Shown piece after piece: positions 1 to 10,118 of a stretch of DNA of 64,000 nucleotides. Both the position numbers and the translations under genes were made by a program. The notes under the pieces are model-generated. The model was not told where the DNA came from. It searched no databases and was given only the letters and a program-made list of their open reading frames with translations. Within the stretch, counting starts at the first letter, position 1, and the number at the start of each line of letters is the position of its first letter. Source of the DNA: Penelope pileata (Eukaryota; Chordata; Aves; Galliformes; Cracidae); the NCBI GenBank assembly GCA_013396635.1, contig WBMW01001308.1:820390-884389 (forward strand), in the 5' to 3' direction.

Positions 1-48
1 GTTCGTATCGGAGACTAGAAATATCTTGCTTAATCTCTTTAAGTTCTC
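1..48 (-). CDS. TRPC7: TRPC7 exon 12, 5' part only: start of C-terminal coiled coil (residues 807-822)
   Basis: The acceptor is CTCCTTTTTAG before GAGAACTT. The 48 bases in the window complete Gly807 and encode ELKEIKQDISSLRYE, the start of the vertical coiled coil that holds the four C-termini together in TRPC3/6/7 tetramers. The exon runs off the left edge of the window. About 40 codons, the stop codon and the 3' UTR are not present. Confidence 0.93.
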
Positions 49-774
49 CTAAAAAGGAGGAATACATTGTTGTTAGCAACATCAAAGAAGATGTATCTAT
101 GGTTTTAAGATAAGAGAGCATTTGTTTATGCATGTTTGGTCACAAGTGTATGTGGCACTGTATATGATGTTACTGCATTTATGCACTTACTTCATATTTG
201 GCATATTGGAAATAAGCCATACTTGCAGTAGTGGTACCCATAGCAGTAACAAGTGTGTATGGACAATCAGTCTTGTTTCTAAAGCCTGTTCCCTCTCCAT
301 GTATAGGCCTCCACCTCCAATGGGCATTTGCAGAAGGATATCAAGGAGAATGTATTACAAGGAGTTTCTTTTCCCTCTGCTTACAAATCCTACAAGACAC
401 CATGGTAGTGTACATCTTTATTCATTTCCAAAAAGTTCTTTGGGGATGGGCATGGGCAGCAAAGTCAGTAGCTTTACTTAGACCCCAAGACAAGGCTAAG
501 TATTGGCTGTACCCTGGGTTTTGCAGAGAAAGGATATGTCGAGCTATGGGGTAGAGCAGGACAATGCATAGACTGATCCTATGACATGTGTTTTCTGCTA
601 AGAAAAATTTCAGTGTAAAGGCGGCTCAGAGTCACCATTGTTCACCTTCATGTGAGGCTGAGGCATGCTCCCTCTCCACAGAGGGTGTTCTCTAAGCTCA
701 ATCCTCTTACTGGAGATATCAATAGCTTTAACATTACATGCCCTAATTAGTGGCAATAATAAAAATCCACTTGC
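49..774 (-). other. TRPC7 intron 11 (726 bp), GC-AG type
   Basis: The shortest intron in the window. It begins GCAAGT and ends TTTTTAG. Short open frames at 122-554 on the plus strand overlap it but have no recognisable content. Confidence 0.85.
773..774 (-). other. Non-canonical GC donor of TRPC7 intron 11
   Basis: On the minus strand the exon-intron junction reads ATGAAG/GCAAGTGG. GC replaces GT, while the other donor positions (AG before, AAGT after) match the consensus perfectly, as is typical of functional GC-AG introns spliced by the major spliceosome. The intron ends normally with TTTTTAG at 49-50. Confidence 0.88.
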
Positions 775-850
775 CTTCATTGACTTCATCATTTTCTCGG
801 TCAACCTGAGCCTTCAGTACATACCGCTTAATCAGGCGTTTCATTATTTT
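775..850 (-). CDS. TRPC7: TRPC7 exon 11: calmodulin/IP3-receptor binding segment (residues 782-807)
   Basis: The exon is 76 bp: 25 codons plus the first base of Gly807. The acceptor is TTCTCTTTTCAG before AAAATAATG. The encoded KIMKRLIKRYVLKAQVDRE and NDEVNE form the CIRB region, a basic helix that binds calmodulin and the IP3 receptor in TRPC channels, and the start of the horizontal rib helix. The exon ends GAAG, and the intron begins GCAAGT, a GC donor. The frame requires this end: exon 12 begins with GA, which completes Gly807, and then GAACTTAAAGAG. No GT at this point would keep both the frame and the conserved NEGELKEI junction. Confidence 0.95.
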
Positions 851-3800
851 CTGAAAAGAGAAAAGAAACACTTATCTTAACATGAGTTTATCCACACCTC
901 CTTAATTCCAGATTTATTACAAGCAATTCAAGCACCTGATTTCTCTATGGATGAAGTCTGGCTTCAGAGGAGGCAAAGGGATTTTTATTATTGACTTCTA
1001 ATTTATTCTCTACTTTATAGTGTGAACTTTGTATTAAAATGGTTGATTGACAGCCATTCCATAAGGAGTCCACATTTTGTTTGTGGGATGCACATGAACG
1101 CAGAGTATGTTCCACAGACAGAATGAAAACACAGATGATTCAAAAGCAATGTAAGAAATGAGACCCAGATAATTTCTTACCAATGTATCAATACAACGTA
1201 ATTTACTGGAAGAAATAAATTGTTAATTAATGATGGTAGCAAACTCACTCGTGATGACAAACTGAGCATCTGACCCAAGATTAGAAAGAGAGACTCTGTT
1301 TGCTTTGCAACTGAAGCTTGAGGAGAGAAAACAGATTTAGGACAGAGAAAGTTTGAACAAAAATGGAAAACTTGCTGTGAGTGAGAAGTTTCTTAGGGAA
1401 ATGGCATGTTTTATATATGAACAGTGAAAAATAGCATTAAGGGACATACATGAACAGTGAAAAAATAGCACCATATAAGTTTATAAAATGGGAGATGACT
1501 GCTAGTAAGGAACAGCACATATGGAAATAGTAGGAGATGATTATGGATACCAGCTTGCAATGTGATATTGTTCTAAAAATGCCTAAGTTACACTTATGTA
1601 GAAGCAAAGTAACTTTGGCAGTCTTAGGCTACACAGTGGCTTACAGCTGAAGGCCTGTGTCATTGCCAATTTCTTGCTACAGAAAAGACATTCGTCCATG
1701 GGAAAAAAAACCTAAACTGTGAGAAATGCAAAAAGCATTGCTCTATCAGAGATAACGATTAGGTGTCCAAAGTAATATATCTAAATTTTACTGTCAGACA
1801 TTTACGTTCTTTGGGCGTGCAAGTGCTTGATCACCCTAACTCAGTCATAGAGGGTAGATAAGGCAGGACTCGTCTTACTTGGGAGCAGTTTCTTGAAACA
1901 GAATAAAATAGGAAAGCCTTTTACTCTCCTATTTGATTTGGCCACTTGCAGAAGGAGGTCAGAAGGCCCTCTTAGAGACAAAAGAGTGACAGGTTCAATG
2001 AAGATTTCTGTGCCCTCAAGGCTTTCTGCATCCTCTGCAAACAGAGAGCTCTGTGAACATCCAAGAAAAGATATGCAAATGTCTTTTCTTGAGCAGATGG
2101 CCATTATTAAAGGGAAAACGTTCTAAACAGAGCAATCACATCTGCTTTGAACATCACTTGAAATCTCTGCAAAGACTGTGAAACATGAATTAATGAATCA
2201 ATACACTTGCTCTTTTTTTAAGAATTATAACAGTACAAAATGCATGTGAACATCAAAGAAGGATCCAGTCATTTATATATAGGTCATATAGTCTTAGAGT
2301 ATGGGGTGTTAAGGACTCTGTCCTTGTCTCAGAGAGGCATCTGGCTAACCAGGTGAGTCAGATAAGGCAACAGAGATGAGGCACAGTGCACGTACGGTGT
2401 GTTGAAGATGGCCAAGGTAGTAGAATCCAGAGGGAGGTAAGGTTGTCACCTGGGAAAACATAAATGAAGTAATGTTTGGGGAAAGTAGGGAAATCCTGGA
2501 TCCAAAAAGAATTTTTTCAGAACAGATGACAGAGGAAAGTTAGAATAAAACAAGGAATCAATGTAAACAGTGAATGCTGTTATTACCTGGAGAAATATGA
2601 TAACATCTAGCTACTCCAGTTCTCATAGAGCTGGCATTTTTGATGGCCACTACTCAAATACCATCCTATAGTAACTGCTATGTGTGATGAAAGCCAAATC
2701 TTAAGGGTGCCTGCCTAATCTATCAAATACATAACATACTCAGATTTATCTGCGGGTGCTAAATATTAAAAATGCGAATGTCTACTTAGTCACTTTGTAG
2801 ATATTTCTGCCAGTAGGTTTAGGAGGCTAATTCATTTCTGCCACAGTAACACTTTTCCCCTTCTCCCCAGTACTGTTCCTTATAGTTGCAATAAATGAAA
2901 TAACCTCTTAGCAAAACAATCCTGTTTACTGCACGAAAATGCTGAATAAAGCTTCAAGACAGCATCTTGATGATGAATGTCAGACTTGAAACAAATTAAA
3001 TACATCCAATCTTTAAAAACTACTGCTCCCTCATTCTCTGAAAGCTAATTGAAATTCTTCAAATCTTAAAAATCATTTATACTATGTAAAACTCAACTAC
3101 TTTCCTCACAAAAATATCTTAATTGCTATCGGTGACAAAATGATCTCAAAAGTTCTAGGAACAGGCTAGTAATTTGTAAATTATAACTCTGCACTGAATT
3201 CAGTTCTTTAATGCATTTGTTGGCACAACCTTCAAGCTCTACATTTGGCATCAGACATCTGAACACCTTCTGTACCTTCTAGCACAGTGTGACCTTGCAC
3301 GTTCACTGGTTTTGGCCAGGGATGGCCAGAGGCACCAGCAGTGACCGGAGGGGACAACTACTCCCTGGGGCACCACACCCCGAACCTGGCAATCTCAAAC
3401 CCACACATTATCAATTAGTCAGTAGAAGAGCTCAAGAGTGAAGAGAACAAATAAATTTGCTCATTTCTTACATCAGTGCTATTTTATCACTTCGAACAGC
3501 AAATAAATACGCTCTTAAGCTTTTAAAATTACAAAGTAGTCCTTCTAATTTCCCTGACAAATCCTTTCCTAACTTTTATAGATGAAGACGCTGTTGATAG
3601 CATGACAAACCCCCAGTGCTGAAAGTGGGGAAAAACATGTGAGCTTAATGCAGCGTTTGAGCAATTCTCCATTTAAAGCCTCAGCTCAAGAGGATTTGAT
3701 AAAGATGTCATTTTGCTTAGACTATCCCCAAATTGTGGCAGCTGTTTTTTGGGTTGTTTTTCCTGGTTTTTAAAACTACTGCATATCTAGGTTCTGTATA

Positions 3801-5191
3801 CTTTTTGGTATCCCTCAAGAGCACTGTACTCCATCTACACAAAGTGCACATACTCCACTTGATAAGTCTCGCTAAAGGAAACAGTTCAGAGAGAAGCCAC
3901 TACTTCAAACATTTTCCCAGTTGCAGAAGAAAGCTTGCTGTCCAGATTATCAAAGTGTTTTTTCTTCGTATTTAGATAATCAAGATTATTTTACTTATCT
4001 TGTATTTGGACAATTTCTTCCTGCAGCAACTGAAACTTTCTGAGAAGACCATTTGAAGACAAGTCCAGTAGGAGCATTATCAAGGGAAAATAACAAGTAG
4101 TTATGTCTTTCTTTGAAAACACTGCTAATTTTCACAGCTGTCTTTGGCTTTTTCAACCTTGGAAATAAGGGTTTAATTTACCACAAACATTAGGTGTTCT
4201 TATTTAGAAATAACAGCTGCAGGAAGAGAATGAGTCCAGCAGAAGCTGACACATCTCTCTTTTACCTGTGGGTTTGAACATACAGGAAAATGTCAGAAAT
4301 GCCAAAGTGCCATTTTGAGAAGGACAATCATCTCATTTCCCTTCACCTTTGACGGTGTCAAGTCAACTAACTCCAGATGCCAGAATGAATGAATCCTATT
4401 TCAAACTGAGTTTTAGAGACACTTACTATCTTGGTATAAAAGTCCAGACAACTTTTAAAATCAAGAAAATGTTATTACTGGTATGTCATATAGCTTAAGA
4501 GCCCATTGTGCTGGATGCTACACCAAGACAAGACAAACGTAGAATTGCCACTTCACATTATACTCCACCAAACTAATGCTTTCCTTGGCTCTCTCTAATG
4601 TCAGTTCCTCCAGAGATAACAGTTCCTTTTCAATTTATAGTGAAAAATAATAATAAAATCCCACGGGGCACATTTTGCTTATTGTGTTATCCTACTAAAG
4701 TTTGCACAAGAAATAACTCTTCTACTGGCACAAACGCTCCAATGAGACAGACAGCTGTGCTGGGGTACCCTATGCCACCACTGCAGCCACAGGTGTTTTT
4801 GAACCATACCACATTGCAGGTTTAGCTGTGCAGGACAAGTTATTGACAGAGAAAGCACATGCAAATGGCAATGAAAGGGCTGGAGAGATGACGTTGTGTC
4901 ATGACAATGAAATGCTGCCAACGCAAGACCGGTAGAGTAAAGCTTGAATGATATTTTTTGTATTAAATTTAATAACCTTGAGTGGAATTAATTAGCATGG
5001 CATATATTAACACTGTGTCTATTTCCATGGATGATACACTGCATTTGTCTCTGAGCACCATACTAAGACCGTGCTAAGTCACAGCTCAGCACATCACAGG
5101 ATGCAACGACCGGACCAAAGCAGGTACAACCCTTGCAGAGCAGTACGCTGACAGATCTCTTCCCTGGCTCTTGCTTTCATGCTGTGATTAC
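851..5191 (-). other. TRPC7 intron 10 (4,341 bp)
   Basis: Bounded by CAG/GTAATC and CTCTTTTCAG. It holds a local direct repeat at 1417-1470. I found no other gene or mobile element. Confidence 0.85.
1417..1470. repeat. Local direct repeat, 20-21 bp
   Basis: ATGAACAGTGAAAAATAGCA at 1417-1436 recurs at 1450-1470 with one extra A. The copies are 33 bp apart, which suggests a recent local duplication. Confidence 0.9.
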
Positions 5192-5272
5192 CTGATATCT
5201 TGTGGGCTTGTTATAAGCATTCTTCTCCGAAAAATTTTCTGAATTTCGAGTGCTAGACTGAAAACGAACTTT
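5192..5272 (-). CDS. TRPC7: TRPC7 exon 10: small variable C-terminal linker exon (residues 755-781)
   Basis: The exon is 81 bp, 27 codons, phase 0 at both ends. The acceptor is TTTAATTTCAG before AAAGTTCG and the donor is CAG/GTAATC, without G at +5. It encodes KVRFQSSTRNSENF, then SEKNAYNKPTRYQ. The anchors RNSEN and PTRYQ identify it, and its position between exons 9 and 11 agrees. The middle differs from what I recall of mammals and is two residues shorter; it lies in the flexible linker between the TRP helix and the C-terminal rib helix. Symmetric phases mean that it can be skipped in frame. Confidence 0.92.
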
Positions 5273-6401
5273 CTGAAATTAAAAAACATCACGATATATT
5301 AAGTCAGTGACAGCTTCTCACACCCAGATAGCCCCAAACTAAGTAGAACTTTATAAAAACAGTAGGAAATCATTAAATGTAAGGGTAGAATAAAAGTCAG
5401 TGCATCCAGTTCTAAAAATGGGAGCTTCTGAAAAAAACAGTTGGAAAGGAAATATTACTGAAAAAAAATGGATTCTAAGTTGTCTAGACAAAAATAGTAC
5501 TCTTATAGAAGTTTTGGTCAAGAAGGTGCTAAGAGAAACAAAATAAATTTATCTTAGATTGTTAATCAGAAAAAAAAAAGGTTTATAGAGAAAAAGTCAG
5601 TGCAGCTATGAAAACAAATTTTAAAATTGACTTGATTTTCAGCAATTCTTTTAGAATAGTAGTGCAGTTTGCTGCTTTTTTTAATAGAAAAAAGCTTTTT
5701 TTTTTTTAAAATAGAGGTAATATTTTTTCAGTCTAGAAGCTTCCAAGTCTTTACAGAAGGTTACATGCAATATTTGTAACAGATTTCTTTGACACTCTTA
5801 TCCACCTCTGAATTTTTTGGCCCAAGAACATTGAATAAACTAAGTTGTCTCCTCACATCTTTTAATTCATTGAGTTTGATGTCTGCAGCAGAGCAACTGT
5901 GGCTGAGTTTCTGTGAATATTTTGGACTTTTTCTTCTCCACTATGAAGCAGGAATGCCACAGGTGTACTTGTCCTGTGGGCTGGATCAGGTTAGTTACAA
6001 ATACGTATGCTATGAACACTTTGCCCAGTGATGCTCTGTACAGCATTGCAGACAATAAATTCCATGGGCAATAGCATTTTCCCTGATTTCTTTGGCATTT
6101 CCCCCGAGGGTGAGCAAAGCTAATTCTTTTGGGAAGGGTCTGGTTATTATGTGCATTCTTGCATCTTTCTTGCCTCCTTTTATAACAGTTGCTTTTTCAC
6201 TGCTGTCCAGACAGTGATCAGTACAATGAGGCTGCAAGTCTGAGAGGAGCCTCTAGGTGCTGATATAATACAAATAACAAGGCTGAGTAAGAGGCTGTTC
6301 TGTCTCTGGTCCACCTGTGAGCCATGCAACCCTCTCCAGAAGATCCCTGGCAGGTGTGAATCCATGCTACAAAGAAGGCAAAAAGCGAAGATGCAACATA
6401 C
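5273..6401 (-). other. TRPC7 intron 9 (1,129 bp)
   Basis: Bounded by CGG/GTATGT and AATTTCAG. It is AT-rich with several A and T runs (for example near 5569-5579 and 5697-5708). Nothing else is recognisable. Confidence 0.85.
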
Positions 6402-6623
6402 CCGTTGTTTGGAATTCAGCATCCCCATCTCAAGATCATTTTCACAGTTTTTGGCCTTAGATTTGCAGAGTTTTATGAGGCACAATTTTATTCTCAGTAT
6501 GAGATAATAAAATGATTTAGGGCTTGGCACTAGGTTAAAAGGAGCAGGTAAAGTCCTTCCTTCATCAAAGTAAGATAACCAGAGCTTGGCACGTGCAAAC
6601 TTCCACTCCACATCTGCATCCTC
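6402..6623 (-). CDS. TRPC7: TRPC7 exon 9: TRP helix and post-TRP segment (residues 681-754)
   Basis: The exon is 222 bp, 74 codons, phase 0 at both ends. The acceptor is CCTTTCCAAG before GAGGATG and the donor is CGG/GTATGT. EDADV is followed by the TRP box EWKFAR at 686-691, which forms the TRP helix lying along the inner membrane face under S6. Then come LWLSYFDEGRT and the second TRP box LPAPFN (705-710). NLVPSPKSFYY, a basic cysteine-rich stretch (LCLIKLCKSKAKNC) and ENDLEMGMLNSKQR complete it. The donor choice is confirmed because the next exon starts with K and together they align without a gap to the mammalian NSKFKK region. Confidence 0.95.
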
Positions 6624-9600
6624 CTTGGAAAGGGAAGAGAAAATAACACCCAAATGCATAATTAGTACATAGGAAGGAATTTAGCTATCATAAGAACAGA
6701 CATACAGGCAGGATTTAAATAGAACCAGTCTACTGTTTGCCAAACCAAGACACCTGCAAGCAACATACATTCTTAGGTTTCACTGTGATCTGAAAATAAG
6801 GAAAAATTGAACAAAGAAATGAATAAACAGAGAGCATGTGTCCTCCAAATACCAGTCTGAATGTCACCTTATTTGTACGTTGGTAGAACATTTCTACACA
6901 CTGCTTATTAAGAAGCACTTGGGAACAGGCATACTCTTTTTGCCTTCTAAGCTAGGCAAATGCCATAATTTTGAAATGTCAGTGTAAACTGGGATACGAA
7001 CAAGTTCACATTTCTCTTCAGCAAAGGCTGCAGAAGCACAGTGTCATAAAGAAAAACGTTTTGGAGGACAGAGGTAGGGAGCAAGGAAGGCTGGAACAGA
7101 GTCTTACTGCAATGAGCAGATGAATGAGGAGCAGATCATTTGTAAGTGACACTTTTTGACTAGTTTCTTTGTCTCATTTGGACATGGGAGCACGGCTACA
7201 GTCAGCTTTGATAATGGTGGCCAGTAACTAGATTTGTTGAAGGTGTTTTGTACACTGGTGTGGTTTCTTTGAGTCAATCATTTCTTATTTCCTTGGACAG
7301 CCAAGGGCTTGTCTTTCAGTAACAATCTGGTGCTTGTGCTATGATGATAAATGAATGTATCAGAACATACATAAAGTCACAGAAAGCAGAAGCAGCTATT
7401 ATGCGTACAACAACAACAAAGACTGCCTCTGATTAACTGCAGTGCTAATTTCCAGGTAACATCACTGCACTGGCCCCATAGAGGAGGCTAGATCACTGAC
7501 TTCTTCTATCATCAGATTATTTCTTCGTTGATCCTGTTTGCATTCACCACCACAATATCCACACACCCTTTTTCTCCTATCATTCACCTCCTGCCACTTA
7601 AGCAGGTGGAGAAAATCCATCACTCAGTGCCTGTGAATCTCCCAGGATGGGCCAGGATCACTTCCAAGCACAAGGACAAGGTTAGTACACCCTTTACGGA
7701 TTTGCTTGGCACAGGACAATGGTCAGACCCACGTGTCAGGATGATTTAGCAGGCAAAGGAACTGGGGAGATACAGCTGCTCTACAGCTGTTTTCTTTGTG
7801 GCTCACTTGGAGCCCAGCAGCACCAATTCCCTATACTCGTGTACATCTGTGTTCTGCTGAAATTAATAACCTCTGATTACCTCTTACCTCTGAAACAGCA
7901 AAAACTGGCATAACACAACTGAGCTTGATTCTGTCACAGTTACAGTAATATGTCTGCCAACAGAGCAGCGTTCAGATCTGCTGTTTGGCCTTCTCATTGT
8001 TTGGGGTTGAACCACACAAAAGCTTAAAGCTGAATTATAGTAGAAATAATTTGTTAACATTTTTAATGCTTTTCTGATAAATAGCTAAGGAGATAATGGT
8101 GGAAATGTTTCTGGCTGGCAGAAGGATTTTTTGTTTCCATAAATGAAAAGTAGTCAGGAAGCATTAATACTTGAGGGATAAACAGAGGAAAACCAGAAGT
8201 AACTGAAAAGAGATGTTCAGTGGAAAGCATAAGAAAACTATCTTGTAAGTCCAGCTAACAGTAAAGCATGTCCCCATTGACCACAATGGAATTTAATTCC
8301 TAAGTAATTACCATTCTCTGTCATTATTGACATTGCTGTTGTGAGATAAACAAACTTGCAAAAAGGGCTCTCTCTCCAGTCAGTAGGAGGACTTTGTCTT
8401 TCCTTAATCTCTCTGTTGCTGAGGATTTAAAGGAATTAGGATGAGATTTACTAGATTTCTTCCAGTTCTCAAGTAGGAGGATCTGGAATGAGTAGCTCAC
8501 ATTTGTTTTTCTTGCTGATAGTTATGAATATGTTTTTAACCAAGTTCAGAAAAATTCCAGGCAACCAAGAAGGATGTTAAAGCCTTTTTCCAGGAAACTG
8601 CTTGTTATGGAGTTTAGACTAGAAAGCTAACATAGGCCACCTATTGAGACACTTCTTGAGATTTTTCTTTTGTAAACTTTCAAGAGTATCTCTACTCATT
8701 ACAATAAACTAGAAAATGCATTACGAGACTGAGACTCCTTCAGAAGTAGATCTTGTTTCAGTGGAAGTGGATTCAGGAAGGCGATTGATCTCAGGGTTTG
8801 GGGGTTGGAACTAGGTGATTTTAAGGTCCCTTCCAACCCAAACCATTCTGTGATTCTAAGTGAATAGAATACCTTGGGAAAATGACTGCAGTCTGCACAC
8901 AGGAGAGCTTCTAGGGCAGGGAATGTATGTAAGGTCTCTCTGACATTTAGACTTAGTTGCAGCACACGAGATAGAGCTATATTTGCACTACAGTACATGG
9001 AGCAATCAGACATTACAGTCAGAAAATAATTTTGGCTCTGGCCTTTTGCAGTGTCAGGTTCTGAGAGAAGATTAGAACAAATAATTAATACAAACCTAGC
9101 TACAGAAACTTGACATTTAACAAATCAGAAGAAAGAGGTGAATCAGCATAAATGCTGTTGAAACATTAATCTTTTCTTCTGCTTCTATTTACATTAGCAG
9201 GGAGTCGGTTTTGTCCAAAGCATGTAGCAAATCCAGCCTGCTAATACCAATACTACCAAACAAAGTTGGGTAAACTCTGCAAACGCCTTTCTTCAGAAAA
9301 CTATTCATGTTCCTTGATAGCTGTATTCGTACCCTTTATATGCTGCTTTTTTTTGCACATGACCTTGTGGTTTGTAGGCCCAGGGACTCCTCAAAAAACA
9401 ACAACAACAAAAACTATATCAGGATTTCATGTCCGGTGCTTGGAAAATAAGGAATTTTTAAATGTGTATCTACGAGATCTATGAGTTTCAGACCTAGATG
9501 GGCCCACACATTTAATCAGTAGAAAACAGGGAAAAAGCCAGATGAAATATTGCTTGATCTGTCATAAGCAAACAACACAGCTAAGGTAATACACAAGGAT

Positions 9601-9922
9601 AAATTATCATAACCAACTCAGGGAGTAAAAAATATTACAAACCACTTTCATTAAATACATGTAAAGGAAATGGAGTTTGCTCACATATGGTCATTAAAAA
9701 CAAGGAAGTTGAAGCTCTTATAGAAATGATTCATTGTTAATTATTAATTCAGCGTTAATTTGGGAGAGCCACAGCCTTGACTCTTACACAGTTTAAGATT
9801 TGTTCTTCTTTAGTGCTCTAACTTTGCATATAGAATAAATTACAGCTTCCTTGTTTTTTTAACATTTCGATTATCAATGATAATTATGTACCTTGAGTTT
9901 GTAATCCAATTTCTTATCTTAC
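6624..9922 (-). other. TRPC7 intron 8 (3,299 bp)
   Basis: Bounded by GAG/GTAAGA and CCTTTCCAAG. It contains a CR1 3'-end fragment at about 8791-8858, antisense to TRPC7. Nothing else is recognisable. Confidence 0.85.
8791..8858 (+). mobile_element. CR1 LINE 3'-end fragment
   Basis: The segment GGGGTTGGAACTAGGTGATT followed by TTAAGGTCCCTTCCAACCCA and AACCATTCTGTGATTCTA is the characteristic 3' end of avian CR1 non-LTR retrotransposons, ending in degenerate copies of the 8-bp terminal repeat. The 5' boundary is uncertain because the fragment fades upstream. It is 5'-truncated, as most CR1 copies are, and carries no coding part. Confidence 0.88.
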
Positions 9923-10118
9923 CTCAATTTCCTGATAGGAGTTGTTTATCATGGCTATTAGCATATTAAGCAGCACCACCACCATGGTCACGTTGTATAC
10001 TCCATAGAGTACGTATCCAATATTCTCAATGAATTTATGATCGTACTTCAGCACCACAGATATCACTTCAGATAAGCCGAATATTGACCAGAATAAGGTT
10101 TTAAAACTTTCTTCTACC
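9923..10118 (-). CDS. TRPC7: TRPC7 exon 8: pore helix, filter and S6 (residues 615-680)
   Basis: The exon is 196 bp: one base completing Thr615, then 65 codons. The acceptor is TTATTTTTAG before GGTAGAAG and the donor is GAG/GTAAGA. It encodes VEESFKTLFW, the pore helix (about 617-629). The selectivity-filter region is SIFGLSE, with Glu632 just outside. The outer pore loop VLKYDHKF follows, then S6 at 647-673 (IGYVLYGVYNVTMVVVLLNMLIAMI). NNSYQEIE at the end leads to the TRP helix. The pore is intact, so the locus looks functional. Confidence 0.97.

Noticed and set aside
6180..6401. Continuation of the exon 9 frame past its donor
   Set aside because: The residues after NSKQR do not resemble any TRPC C-terminus, and a good GTATGT donor plus a matching exon 10 show that this part is intron.
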